From Vibrio sp. CB1-14 (GTDB taxonomy: Bacteria > Pseudomonadota > Gammaproteobacteria > Enterobacterales > Vibrionaceae): a stretch of 64,000 bases of DNA. The notes under the pieces are model-generated. The model saw only the letters and a program-made list of their open reading frames with translations. It did no database searches and had not been told where the DNA came from. A program made the position numbers and the translations under genes. This document shows positions 25,420 through 35,935 of this stretch, in pieces (the first letter of the stretch is position 1; the number at the start of each line of letters is the position of its first letter). The stretch lies in contig NZ_CP115920.1 in NCBI RefSeq assembly GCF_040412085.2, forward strand, positions 62,001 through 126,000. The letters are read 5' to 3'.

Positions 25420-28173
25420 TTAAACCCACTTAATCTTAGTTGCTTCTTTCACTGCAGACATAACCAGCGTTGGTAGTGATGCTGCCATGATGACACCAAA
25501 TAGGTGACCTGCTGCCAGTGCTTCAGTATTGAAGATTAGCTGGCCTAGACCTGTGTAGATAACCCCTAGCGATAGAATCGCTGACACCGATACTGCACCT
25601 AGTAGGTACTTGTTGGTGAAAGGGTTTCTGCGGTATAGCGACGTAAATGTACGTGAGTCAAATAGATGCCATAGCTGAGCAAAGACTAGCATCGCAAATG
25701 CCATTGTCTGTGCGTAGTTCGCAGAGAAACCATTGGTCAGTGCCCAGTTGAACGCCATGTAGCTCATGCCACCCAGTGCTAGACCACGAGTTAGGATACG
25801 AGTACCTAGGTGGTCACTGAAGAAGCTCTCGTTACGTTTGCGAGGCTTACGCTCCATCAGATCTTTCTCTTCTGGCTCAACACCTAGCGCAAGCGCTGGT
25901 AGACCATCCGATACCAAGTTGATCCATAGAATCATTAGCGGTGTTAGCGGCAAGATAGCCTCTGGCCCCATCATTAGGAACGCAAACAGGATAACCGATA
26001 CTTCACCCACGTTCGCTGTCAGAGCCTGACGGATGAACTTACGAAGGTTATCGAAGATTTGACGACCTTGGCGTACCGCTTTCACGATAGTGCTGAAGTT
26101 GTCATCCAGTAGGATAAGGTCACCTGAGTCTTTCGCTACAGACGTACCAGTGATACCCATAGCAACACCGATATCTGCACGGCGCAGTGCTGGTGCATCG
26201 TTCACACCGTCACCTGTCATCGCTGCTACTTCGTTGTTGAACTGCTGAGCCTGAACGATACGTAGCTTGTGCTCTGGTGTTACACGGGCAAATACTGCAA
26301 CTTCCGGACAGATCTGACGAAGCTTGTCATCGTCCATCTCATCAAGCTCTGCACCCGTCACAACCAGATCTTTCTCGCTGCGGATGATACCGATATCACG
26401 TGCAATCGCTGCTGCTGTTAGCGCGTGGTCACCGGTGATCATTACCGTTCTCACACCTGCTTGGTAGCAGCTTTCAATCGCATCGCGTACTTCTGGACGC
26501 GGTGGATCCATGATGCCGTAGAGACCCAATACCGTAATATCTTTCTCTAGCTCTTCAAAGTCACGCTCTAGGTCTGCTTCTGTTAGCTCTTTGAAGCCAA
26601 CGGCTAGCGTACGCAGTGCGTCTTGAGCAAAGTTTGCAATCGCAGCTTCGTAGTTTGCAACGATCTCAGCACTTGGGCTAGTCGCTAGCGCAAGGTTGCC
26701 GTCCGATGCTGTTGGTGTGTGCTCAACAGACGTACCGTCAACCATGAAGCCTGCTGCGTTGCGAAGAATCACATCTGGCGCACCCTTGATAGCAAGGAAG
26801 TGATTGCCTTCAGGACCTTTCACGATAACCGACGCCATCTTACGAGAAGAATCGAACGGGAATTTCTCAACGATAGAGTAGCCACCTGACGTTAGCATCT
26901 CAGACTGGTTCAAACCCGCCTTCGCAGCTGCCACAATCAGTGCACCCTCTGTTGGGTTACCACGAACAGCCGACTTGTCGCCATCCATGATGTACTCAGA
27001 ATCGTTACATAGTGTCGCGACGACTAGACCCTTCATCATCTCTGGGCTTTGCTTGGCATCTGTGCTGTGCGATAGCGGCTTGAACTGACCTTCAGGGCTG
27101 AAGCCTTTACCGCTTACTTGCCAGTAACGACCGCTTGCATCGTACGCCTTCATTACCTGCATTTGGTTTTGAGTTAGCGTACCTGTCTTATCAGAACAGA
27201 TAACCGTGGTTGAACCTAGCGTCTCAATCGCAGCCAACTGCTTAGCCAGAGCATTGTTCTTCACCATGCGAGTAGAACCCATGGTTAGAACAATAGTGAT
27301 GACCGTCGGAAGACCTTCAGGAATCGCAGCGACAGACAGAGAAATACCTGTGTTGAGGATCTCTAGCCAAGGCATACCGTAGTAAAGACCGATAGCACAC
27401 ACAACCGCTACAACGCCTAGGGCTACTAGCATTAGCGTTTTAGCAATGGTGTCCATGCGCTCTTGCATCGGCGTCTTGGTTTCTTCAGTGTTCGCCATTA
27501 GGTCAGCGATGTGACCCACTTCGGTCTGCATACCTGTCGCAACCACAACACCTAGACCTGTACCCGATGTCACCATCGTCGTCATAAAGCCCATGTTTAG
27601 CTGGTCGCCAAGGCCTACGGTTTCGTCTTCGATAACCTTAGACGTCTTGTCTACTGGCTCTGACTCACCCGTTAGCGCTGCTTCGTCGATAGATAGACGG
27701 TTGGCCTCGAGGATACGTACATCAGCCGCTAGGATGTCACCTGTGCTGATTTTTAAGATATCACCTGGAACGATGTCGCTCGCTGGGATGTCAATCCACT
27801 CACCATCACGCTTAACCTGCGCCGACGGTGCCGCCATTTGACGTAGCGCTTCCATACCTTTCTGAGCTTTGAACTCTTGCCAGAAAGCAATCAATGCGTT
27901 GATAAAGATGATCGCTGTAATCGCGATCGCATCCACTAGGTGCCCGGTGAAATAGGAAACAATGGCACCGACGCCCAGAATGAAAATCAGTGGATTTTTA
28001 AATTGGTGGATAAACAGCTCAAGCGCAGATTTGCCAGCCTTCTCTTGCAGCTCGTTTTTTCCGTATTGTGATTGGCGCTCGGCTACTTCCTTTGAAGTCA
28101 GGCCTTGCTCCGCCGACACACCCTGCATCTGCTGAGTGTTCTCAACGGTTTCAGTAAACCATTTTTTAGTCAT
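25420..28173 (-). CDS. SERCA-type (P2A) cation-transporting ATPase, probably Ca2+ export
   Basis: An inner-membrane ion pump of 917 residues. The ATG at 28173 (MTKKWFTETVENTQQMQGV) follows GGAG by 9 bases; the frame continues to 28290 without a better start. Domain order: N-terminal cation ATPase domain, E1-E2 actuator with TGES (about residue 170), phosphorylation site CSDKTGTLTQ (Asp about 328), nucleotide domain, and hinge TGDGVNDAPAL. Residues equivalent to SERCA Ca2+ ligands are kept: AAIPEGLP in TM4, ANVGEV in TM5 and LWINLVSDGLPA in TM6. MgtA-type pumps have a different TM4 motif, so Ca2+ is favoured. It is monocistronic. Confidence 0.9.
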   Translation of the reverse strand: MTKKWFTETVENTQQMQGVSAEQGLTSKEVAERQSQYGKNELQEKAGKSALELFIHQFKNPLIFILGVGAIVSYFTGHLVDAIAITAIIFINALIAFWQEFKAQKGMEALRQMAAPSAQVKRDGEWIDIPASDIVPGDILKISTGDILAADVRILEANRLSIDEAALTGESEPVDKTSKVIEDETVGLGDQLNMGFMTTMVTSGTGLGVVVATGMQTEVGHIADLMANTEETKTPMQERMDTIAKTLMLVALGVVAVVCAIGLYYGMPWLEILNTGISLSVAAIPEGLPTVITIVLTMGSTRMVKNNALAKQLAAIETLGSTTVICSDKTGTLTQNQMQVMKAYDASGRYWQVSGKGFSPEGQFKPLSHSTDAKQSPEMMKGLVVATLCNDSEYIMDGDKSAVRGNPTEGALIVAAAKAGLNQSEMLTSGGYSIVEKFPFDSSRKMASVIVKGPEGNHFLAIKGAPDVILRNAAGFMVDGTSVEHTPTASDGNLALATSPSAEIVANYEAAIANFAQDALRTLAVGFKELTEADLERDFEELEKDITVLGLYGIMDPPRPEVRDAIESCYQAGVRTVMITGDHALTAAAIARDIGIIRSEKDLVVTGAELDEMDDDKLRQICPEVAVFARVTPEHKLRIVQAQQFNNEVAAMTGDGVNDAPALRRADIGVAMGITGTSVAKDSGDLILLDDNFSTIVKAVRQGRQIFDNLRKFIRQALTANVGEVSVILFAFLMMGPEAILPLTPLMILWINLVSDGLPALALGVEPEEKDLMERKPRKRNESFFSDHLGTRILTRGLALGGMSYMAFNWALTNGFSANYAQTMAFAMLVFAQLWHLFDSRTFTSLYRRNPFTNKYLLGAVSVSAILSLGVIYTGLGQLIFNTEALAAGHLFGVIMAASLPTLVMSAVKEATKIKWV

Positions 28174-28680
28174 GGGGGTAACTCTCCAAGTAAATTCAGT
28201 CGACATCGGTAGAATGACAAACCGATAAAAAGCAATCGCTGAATAAAATGATGAAAATGCCCCGCCTTTAATTTGCATTTTTATTAACATTTAATGCGTA
28301 AGCGGAAAGCCAAATTAAGTTACCCGAAACTGAATATCCCTGTAATTAACTTTCGGAGAGCTGGCATGCACTCTAGGACGCTTCTTTGACTCAAAACAAA
28401 CTTAGATTTTATTCGAGTCTCAAACGTAGCAAGGCTTTGTAAGCAAAGTTAAATAACACCTAATTTTGGCTGAAAGGATACTTCTGTTTTTTCGAAGTGT
28501 GAAAGTGGGTGACATTATTGGGAAGGTGATTGGGGGATACATTTTGGCAACCAAATGGGGCCGAGAGGGTTTTATTCAATAGTTATTCACTGGGGATATA
28601 TCATTTGAATTGGAGGAATGACCACGTTGCGATGCGACGATAGGAGCTAGCATAAGTTCTCCCCCTTTATAACGGGGCGC
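28174..28680. other. Gene-poor 507-base stretch upstream of the ATPase gene and before the IS
   Basis: The first part must hold the ATPase promoter on the minus strand. No coding frame is supported. The end, about 28626-28680, contains GTTGCGATGCGACGATAGGAGC and TCTCCCCCTTTATAACGGGG, which match the other side of the IS at 30071 and 30010 and belong to an older repeat element split by the insertion. Confidence 0.55.
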
Positions 28681-28747
28681 TGTAGTGGTTTAATGATCCC
28701 GGACACCAAATTAGGTGGTAAAGTCTCCACCGTAAATGAGGTGTTCA

Positions 28748-29059
28748 ATGACAAAACGACAACGACGTACATTTTCTCCTGAGTTCAAAGTAGATGCCGC
28801 AAGCTTGGTTCTTGATCAAGGTTACTCAATATCTGAGGCGGCACGATCCTTAGATATCGGCGATACAGCCTTACGACGCTGGGTAGATCAACTAAAGATT
28901 GAGCGCGGCGGAGAAACGCCAGCGGTTAAAGCTCTAACGCCAGAACAGCAGAAGATCCAAGAGTTAGAAGCTAGGATTAATCGCTTGGAAAGAGAAAAAT
29001 CCATACTAAAAAAGGCCACAGCTCTCTTAATGTCGGACGAACTCGAACGTTCTCGCTAA
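28748..29059 (+). CDS. IS3-family transposase OrfA
   Basis: The DNA-binding part of the transposase, 103 residues from ATG 28748 (MTKRQRRTFSPEFKVDAASL). It has a helix-turn-helix (YSISEAARSLDIGDTALRRW, about 27-46) and a C-terminal leucine-zipper region (IQELEARINRLEREKSILKK, about 72-91). The heptamer A-AAA-AAG at 29008-29014 is in the phase for -1 slippage, and the frame of orfB is exactly the -1 frame from there, so a normal OrfAB fusion would be made. Full length. Confidence 0.9.
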   Translation: MTKRQRRTFSPEFKVDAASLVLDQGYSISEAARSLDIGDTALRRWVDQLKIERGGETPAVKALTPEQQKIQELEARINRLEREKSILKKATALLMSDELERSR

Positions 29060-29067
29060 TTGACCAG

Positions 29068-29907
<840 letters not shown>

Positions 29908-29918
29908 CCACTACACGC

Positions 29919-30050
29919 GTAGCCGGGGGGGGAGTTAGAGGGGGGTGCTCTTGGGCTCTTTGCTTTTTTACTTTAATGGGCAAAAACAAGAAGAGCACCC
30001 CTCCCAGCCTCCCCTTATTAAGGGGGAGGAGCTACTGGCTCGCTCGCGCG
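29919..30050. repeat. Inverted-repeat element interrupted by the IS
   Basis: GGGTGCTCTT at 29943 pairs with AAGAGCACCC at 29991 (perfect 10 bp, 38-base loop). Outside this, TCCCCCTTTATAACGGGG left of the IS (about 28660-28677) matches the inverse of CCCCTTATTAAGGGGGAGGA at 30011-30030. With the IS removed, the left part, this segment and the GCGATGCGAC...AGGAGC motifs on both sides form one larger imperfect inverted repeat, MITE-like or REP-like. Confidence 0.55.
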
Positions 30051-30109
30051 TCGCCCTGTTTTTCTCAATAACACAGTTTTGCGATGCGACACCAGGAGCA
30101 AAGGGCTAA

Positions 30110-32152
30110 CTAAGCACTAATCCCAGAATGACGCAGCAATGCATCAATCTCTGGCTCACGGCCTCGGAAGCGCTTAAACAGCTCCATCGGCTCTTCACTG
30201 CCACCCATCTCTAGGATGTTGTTTAGGAAGCTTTGGCCAGTCTCTTTATTAAAGATGCCCTCTTCTTCAAAACGTGAATAAGCATCTGAAGACAACACCT
30301 CTGCCCATAGATAGCTGTAGTAGCCAGCACTGTAGCCACCAGCAAAGATATGGCTGAAGCTGTGTGAGAAGCGGTTCCACTCTAGGCTTGGCAATACGGC
30401 GACCTTGGATTTCACATCCGCAAGGGTTTCTAGAACGCGTGCGCCGATGTCTGGATCGTATTCTGTGTGCAGCGTGAAGTCGAACAAACCGAACTCAAGC
30501 TGACGCAGGATAAACATCGCCGATTGGAAGTTCTTCGCTGCCAGCATCTTGTCGAGCATGGCTTTTGGTAGCGGCTCGCCGGTTTCATAGTGACCAGATA
30601 TAAATGCCAGCGCTTCTTCTTCCCAGCACCAGTTTTCGAGGAACTGACTTGGCAGCTCGACCGCATCCCATGGCACACCGTTAATGCCAGACACAGCACC
30701 AGTATCGATCTTAGTCAGCATGTGGTGAATGCCGTGGCCAGTTTCGTGGAATAGTGTCACCACTTCATCGTGAGTGAACATGGCAGGCTTATCACCCACT
30801 GGTTTGTTGAAGTTGCACGTTAGGTACGCCACTGGGGTTTGCAGTTCACCTTCAGCATTGGTGCGGCGCACTCGACATTCGTCCATCCATGCTCCGCCAC
30901 GTTTGTGCTCACGTGCATACAGATCTAAGTAAAAGCTGCCGCGCAGCGTGTCTTCACTATCGAAGATATCAAAGAAACGTACCGACTCATGCCAAGTATC
31001 CACACCTTCACGTTCAGTAATCTTCATACCGAAGACGCGATTAAGCACCTCGAACAAGCCACTAACCACTTTTGATTCTGGGAAGTATGGGCGCAGCTCT
31101 TCATCTGAGAACTGGAATAGGTGCTGCTTTTGCTTCTCGCTGTAGTAAGCGATATCCCAAAGGTTTAACTCAGTGACGCCAAACTCTTTTTCGGCAAATT
31201 GGCGTAGCTCTTCGACTTCACGTTCACCTTGAGGCTTGGCTTTCGTCGCGAGATCGTTCAAGAAGCCAAGCACTTGCGCCGGGCTCTCAGCCATTTTGGT
31301 CGCCAGTGATTTCTCACTGAAGGTACCAAAACCAAGCAAGCGAGCAATTTCATGGCGCAGTTTTAACTGCTCTGAAATGACATCTGTGTTGTCCCACTGA
31401 CCCGCTGTCGGGCCGCGATCAGAGGCACGAGTGACGTATGCTTCATACAATTCTTGGCGCAGCGCTTGGTTATCACAGTAAGTGAGAACTGGAAGATAAG
31501 ATGGAATATCGAGCGTTAATAAATAACCCTCGAGTTCTTTGGCTTCAGCGGCCGCTTTCGCTGCGGCCAGCGCCGATTCCGGCATGCCTACTAGCTCTTT
31601 CTCATCGGTGATGTGCTTAGTCCAGCCCATAGTGGCATCGAGCACATTGTTAGAGAACTGCGAGCCTAGCTCTGACATGCGCTTGCTGATCTCGCCGTAG
31701 CGATGCTGCTCGTTAGCAGGTAAGCCAATACCAGATAGCTCAAAGTCACGCAGTGAATCTTTGATGGTTTTTTGCTGAGCTTGGCTTAACGCCTCAAACT
31801 CATCGCTGGCTTTGATCGCTTTGTAAGCTTCATACAGACCTTTGTGCTGGCCTACCCAAGTGCCGTACTCCGACAAAATAGGCAAACAGCTTTCATACGC
31901 TTCGCGCAGCTCGTCGCTGTTGACCACAGAGTTCATATGGCTCACTGGTGACCAAAGGCGGCTTAGCTTGTCATCAATCTCTTCGATTGGCGCAACAACA
32001 TTATCCCAAGTCGGATTGGTATTGCCTTCAAGCACCGCATCAATTTTCGCGCGGCAGGCATCAATCGCTTGCTCGACTGCTGGTTTCACATATTCTGGTT
32101 TAATTTGTGAAAAAGGAGGTAAGTCGGTAAACGTCAGTAGTGGGTTTGACAT
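30110..32152 (-). CDS. prlC: Oligopeptidase A (PrlC), M3 zinc metallopeptidase
   Basis: PrlC degrades short peptides, including cleaved signal peptides, in the cytosol. The 680-residue product matches E. coli PrlC in length and begins MSNPLLTFTDLPPFSQIKPE. The zinc site is HETGH at residues about 468-472 in TLFHETGHGIHHMLT, with the third ligand Glu downstream in LPSQFLENWCWEEEALAFIS. It is divergent from rlmJ, an arrangement also found around yhiR-prlC in enterics. Confidence 0.96.
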   Translation of the reverse strand: MSNPLLTFTDLPPFSQIKPEYVKPAVEQAIDACRAKIDAVLEGNTNPTWDNVVAPIEEIDDKLSRLWSPVSHMNSVVNSDELREAYESCLPILSEYGTWVGQHKGLYEAYKAIKASDEFEALSQAQQKTIKDSLRDFELSGIGLPANEQHRYGEISKRMSELGSQFSNNVLDATMGWTKHITDEKELVGMPESALAAAKAAAEAKELEGYLLTLDIPSYLPVLTYCDNQALRQELYEAYVTRASDRGPTAGQWDNTDVISEQLKLRHEIARLLGFGTFSEKSLATKMAESPAQVLGFLNDLATKAKPQGEREVEELRQFAEKEFGVTELNLWDIAYYSEKQKQHLFQFSDEELRPYFPESKVVSGLFEVLNRVFGMKITEREGVDTWHESVRFFDIFDSEDTLRGSFYLDLYAREHKRGGAWMDECRVRRTNAEGELQTPVAYLTCNFNKPVGDKPAMFTHDEVVTLFHETGHGIHHMLTKIDTGAVSGINGVPWDAVELPSQFLENWCWEEEALAFISGHYETGEPLPKAMLDKMLAAKNFQSAMFILRQLEFGLFDFTLHTEYDPDIGARVLETLADVKSKVAVLPSLEWNRFSHSFSHIFAGGYSAGYYSYLWAEVLSSDAYSRFEEEGIFNKETGQSFLNNILEMGGSEEPMELFKRFRGREPEIDALLRHSGISA

Positions 32153-32338
32153 GCAGCGTCCCTTTTTAGTTATTGGGTTCCCTCACTCATTGGGTAGCAA
32201 GTGAGCGTAATTATTAAATAAATGTAGTCATTGGACTCGAATTTCAATCCTTACGATAAGACGAAGTTGTAAGATCTCTGCCGCTTCGGGAAAGAAGAGG
32301 TTATACTTCGTGCATTATTGTCTAACCGAGTCATTATT

Positions 32339-33178
32339 TTGCTGAGCTATCGTCACAGTTTTCACGCGGGCAACCATGCCGACGTCGTGAAGCACATAGT
32401 ACAAAGTCTTATCCTTAATTCTCTAAAAAACAAGGAAAAGCCATTCGTTTATCACGACACCCACTCAGGCGTAGGTCGCTACGATCTTACCCATGAATGG
32501 TCGGAGAAAACGGGCGAATACAAGCAAGGTATCGGCAAACTTTGGGGTAACTCAGACATCCCAGAAGACATCGCCAGCTACATTGAGTCGATTGATACGC
32601 TAAATAACGGTGATGCTCTGCGCTACTACCCAGGCTCCCCACGTGTGGCGCGCGCGCATCTGCGCCCGCAAGACCGTATGGTATTGACCGAGCTGCACCC
32701 CAGTGACTTCCCGCTACTTGAGCAAGAATTCCATCGCGACCGTCAGGTTAAGATCTTTAAAGAAGATGGCTTTAAGCGCCTAAAAGCGAGCCTACCACCA
32801 GCAGAGCGTCGCGGCTTAGTACTGATAGACCCACCCTACGAGCTCGCCAGAGAGTATCGCGATGTGGTGACCGCGATTGCACAGAGCCATAAACGCTGGG
32901 CAACGGGTATCTACGCGATTTGGTACCCAGTGGTGAATCGCTACGACATCGACGACATGATTGATGGTCTGGAAGGGCTTGGCATTCGCAAGATCCTTCA
33001 AATAGAGCTTGGGGTGTCTCCTGATACCAACGAGCGTGGTATGACAGCTTCAGGCATGATTGTTATCAACCCGCCGTGGATGCTAGAGCAGCAGATGAAA
33101 GAGATCCTGCCATACCTTAAAGAGAAAATTGCCCCAGCAACAGGCCACTTTAAGGTGGAATGGATTGTTCCTGAATAA
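32339..33178 (+). CDS. rlmJ: 23S rRNA (adenine-2030-N6) methyltransferase RlmJ
   Basis: RlmJ methylates A2030 of 23S rRNA. I place the start at TTG 32339, giving MLSYRHSFHAGNHADVVKHI, the same N-terminus as E. coli YhiR; the frame opens at another TTG 21 bases earlier. The protein has 279 residues. SAM and catalytic motifs: VYHDTHSGVGRYDL (about 38-51) and GLVLIDPPYELAREY (about 157-171, DPPY catalytic). It lies between prlC (divergent) and the GST/gor pair, matching enteric synteny. Confidence 0.92.
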   Translation: MLSYRHSFHAGNHADVVKHIVQSLILNSLKNKEKPFVYHDTHSGVGRYDLTHEWSEKTGEYKQGIGKLWGNSDIPEDIASYIESIDTLNNGDALRYYPGSPRVARAHLRPQDRMVLTELHPSDFPLLEQEFHRDRQVKIFKEDGFKRLKASLPPAERRGLVLIDPPYELAREYRDVVTAIAQSHKRWATGIYAIWYPVVNRYDIDDMIDGLEGLGIRKILQIELGVSPDTNERGMTASGMIVINPPWMLEQQMKEILPYLKEKIAPATGHFKVEWIVPE

Positions 33179-33206
33179 GCTCTGATATAAATCGGTGAAC
33201 GAAACG

Positions 33207-33252
33207 AAAGGCGCAAGCATCTGTTTTTCATAACAAGCTTGCGCTTTTTTAT
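33207..33252 (+). terminator. Intrinsic terminator of rlmJ
   Basis: GCGCAAGC at 33211 pairs with GCTTGCGC at 33237, followed by TTTTTTATT; the loop is 18 bases. Confidence 0.75.
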
Positions 33253-33386
33253 TGTCTCGAACACCTTCTCTAGAAAAATATTTCGACTTTTTTGAAATTA
33301 TTTTCGTCTTATTCAAACACCACTCGTCTTACTAGTGAAAGTACTGAAGCAGTACACCCAAATTACATCCTAGTGAGGAAACCAAC

Positions 33387-34085
33387 ATGATTAAGATTGT
33401 TAGCTTTAAGATTTGTCCCTTTGTTCAACGCGTGACAGCAGCACTAGAAGCTAAGCAGATCCCTTACGAGATTGAGCACATCAGTCTAAAAGACAAACCG
33501 CTGTGGTTTTTAGATATCTCACCGAATGGGCAAGTACCAGTCATGGTGACCGAGTCCGGCACGGCGCTGTTTGAGTCTGACGCCATCATTGAGTACATCG
33601 AGGATGAATATGGTTCGCTAGAGCAAGGCGTCACCAATGAGCAACGAGCGCTTGACCGCGCATGGAGTTACCTAGGGTCGAAGCACTATCTTGCTCAGTG
33701 CGGCACCATGAGCAGTAAAGATCAGCAAACTTTTGAAGAGCGCGCAGAGAAGCTGATCAAAGCGTTCCAAAAAGCAGAGAACCAACTGTCGGGTGAGACA
33801 AAGTTCTTTAAATCGGATGCGCTCAGCAATGTGGATATGGCATGGCTACCGCTACTGCATCGAGCTGCCATTGTTAAAGCCCACTCTGGGTATGATTTCT
33901 TCTGTGGTCTACCTAAGATGCAAGCATGGCAGCAAAACATTCTCAAGTCGGGTCTGGTCGAGAAAACCGTATCAGAAGACTTCGATACGCTGTTTAGCAA
34001 CTTCTATCTAACCAACACCTATCTGGCGGAAGGTAAAGATATGGCTACAACATCAGGCTGTGGAACAAGTAGCTGCTGTGGTTAA
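33387..34085 (+). CDS. Glutathione S-transferase family protein with a Cys-rich C-terminal tail
   Basis: A cytosolic thiol-transferase-like protein of 232 residues. The thioredoxin-fold N-terminal domain has the CPF motif at Cys10 (FKICPFVQRVTAALEAKQI) and the conserved LDISPNGQVPVMV and ALFESDAIIEYIEDEYG segments that bind glutathione. An all-helical GST C-domain follows (about 85-205). After residue 210 comes an extra tail ending SGCGTSSCCG, with three Cys in the last seven residues and one more just before. Such a tail is not part of the GST fold and suggests metal or thiol chemistry. It lies upstream of gor on the same strand. Confidence 0.85.
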   Translation: MIKIVSFKICPFVQRVTAALEAKQIPYEIEHISLKDKPLWFLDISPNGQVPVMVTESGTALFESDAIIEYIEDEYGSLEQGVTNEQRALDRAWSYLGSKHYLAQCGTMSSKDQQTFEERAEKLIKAFQKAENQLSGETKFFKSDALSNVDMAWLPLLHRAAIVKAHSGYDFFCGLPKMQAWQQNILKSGLVEKTVSEDFDTLFSNFYLTNTYLAEGKDMATTSGCGTSSCCG

Positions 34086-34093
34086 TCATGACG

Positions 34094-34115
34094 CTCTGAG
34101 GGCGCTCGCCCTCAG
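34094..34115 (+). terminator. Hairpin after the GST gene
   Basis: CTGAGGGC-GCTC-GCCCTCAG, 9 bases after the stop. It is GC-rich but has no T run, so intrinsic termination is doubtful. Confidence 0.4.
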
Positions 34116-34304
34116 ACTCATCGACATTAATCGTTATTAGTCATAATCAACGCAACTTTTTCCCATTGGAGAAAGTTGCTAGACTCGATTTATTATACGG
34201 ACAGAGATTGTGGCTAACGTTTTGGGTTGTTGAGTTCTGACAACATCGCCCCAATATGCTTTAGTACAAGCAATCAAAATATTTATAAGCTCTTGGAGAA
34301 CGTA

Positions 34305-35660
34305 ATGGCAACGCATTTTGACTATATCTGTATTGGTGGCGGCAGCGGCGGTATCGCATCTGCAAACCGTGCGGCAATGTATGGCGCGAAGGTTGCGCTT
34401 ATCGAAGCGAAAGACCTAGGCGGTACTTGTGTAAACGTTGGCTGTGTACCTAAAAAGGTCATGTGGCACGGTGCACAAATTGCTGAAGCCATGAACCTAT
34501 ACGCGGAAGACTATGGTTTTGACGTTGACGTTAAAGGCTTCGACTGGAACAAGCTGGTTGAAAGCCGCCAAGCGTACATTGGTCGTATCCACCAATCTTA
34601 CGATCGCGTACTTGGTAACAACAAAGTAAACGTTATCAAGGGCTTTGCTAAATTCGTTGACGAAAAAACCGTTGAGGTTGATGGCGAGTTATACACGGCT
34701 GACCACATCCTTATCGCAGTCGGTGGTCGTCCAACAATTCCAAACATCCCTGGTGCCGAGTACGGCATCGATTCAAACGGCTTCTTCGACCTAGACGCAC
34801 AACCAAAGCGTGTTGCCGTAGTAGGTGCAGGTTACATTGCTGTTGAGATCGCAGGCGTTCTCAGCGCACTGGGTACAGAGACACACCTATTTGTTCGTAA
34901 AGAGTCACCACTACGTAGCTTCGATCCAATGATCATCGACACCCTAGTCGAAGTAATGGATGCAGAAGGTCCTACACTGCACACCCACTCTGTGCCAAAA
35001 GAAGTAGTTAAAGAAGCAGATGGCAGTCTGACTCTGCACCTAGAGAACGGTGAAAGCCAAAACGTTGACCAGCTAATCTGGGCAATTGGTCGTCACCCAG
35101 CAACAGACGCAATCAACCTAAGCGCTACAGGCGTTGAGACTAACGATCGCGGCTACATCAAGGTAGACGAATACCAAACAACCAATGTTGAAGGCATCTA
35201 CTGTGTGGGCGATATCATGGAAGGTGGTATCGAGCTAACACCAGTGGCAGTTAAAGCCGGTCGCCAGCTTTCTGAGCGTCTGTTTAACAACAAACCAAAC
35301 GCGAAGATGGACTATGACCTAGTTCCTACCGTGGTATTTAGCCACCCACCTATCGGCACCATTGGTCTAACAACACAAGAAGCTGAAGCTAAGTACGGCG
35401 AAGACAACGTGAAAGTGTACACATCAGGCTTCACAGCGATGTACACCGCTGTCACTAAGCACCGCCAGCCTTGTAAGATGAAGCTAGTATGTGCGGGCGA
35501 CGATGAGAAAGTGGTTGGTCTACACGGCATCGGCTTTACGGTTGATGAGATGATTCAAGGTTTTGCCGTTGCGATGAAGATGGGCGCAACCAAAGCGGAC
35601 TTTGATTCTGTTGTGGCTATCCACCCAACGGGCTCTGAAGAGTTCGTTACCATGCGCTAA
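34305..35660 (+). CDS. gor: Glutathione reductase
   Basis: Gor keeps cytosolic glutathione reduced using NADPH and FAD. The start ATG 34305 ([20 protein letters not shown]) follows TTGGAGAA; an upstream in-frame frame from 34227 is not needed. The 451-residue product matches E. coli Gor. FAD motif GGGSGG (11-16), redox pair C42-VNVG-C47, NADPH motif [20 protein letters not shown] (about 170-189), and the C-terminal [15 protein letters not shown] with catalytic His and Glu are all present. Confidence 0.97.
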   Translation: MATHFDYICIGGGSGGIASANRAAMYGAKVALIEAKDLGGTCVNVGCVPKKVMWHGAQIAEAMNLYAEDYGFDVDVKGFDWNKLVESRQAYIGRIHQSYDRVLGNNKVNVIKGFAKFVDEKTVEVDGELYTADHILIAVGGRPTIPNIPGAEYGIDSNGFFDLDAQPKRVAVVGAGYIAVEIAGVLSALGTETHLFVRKESPLRSFDPMIIDTLVEVMDAEGPTLHTHSVPKEVVKEADGSLTLHLENGESQNVDQLIWAIGRHPATDAINLSATGVETNDRGYIKVDEYQTTNVEGIYCVGDIMEGGIELTPVAVKAGRQLSERLFNNKPNAKMDYDLVPTVVFSHPPIGTIGLTTQEAEAKYGEDNVKVYTSGFTAMYTAVTKHRQPCKMKLVCAGDDEKVVGLHGIGFTVDEMIQGFAVAMKMGATKADFDSVVAIHPTGSEEFVTMR

Positions 35661-35688
35661 AAGCCGCGCAGCTCACTTAATACGATTT

Positions 35689-35712
35689 CAGCCCAGTTTC
35701 GACTGGGCTGTT
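35689..35712 (+). terminator. Terminator-like hairpin after gor
   Basis: CAGCCCAGT-TTCG-ACTGGGCTG, 28 bases after the stop, followed by TTCTAC; stable stem with a weak T run. Confidence 0.6.
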
Positions 35713-35935
35713 CTACATCTAAAGTTTCGAACCACTACACACCTTTGCGTAATCGAGCAAACACTCATTCCTCCCTAGCTTGAGACGCCTCGCATCGCTT
35801 GAACCTCAAGCACAGGATTAATGGTTTTCACAGTAACTAGCACATAGCCTTTGTTTTAGTTTTTTCTGCTAGCTAACAGATCTCATCCAGCATGAGTCTC
35901 TGCAAACTAGTCAAATTAAATAAAAGGAACGTGAA

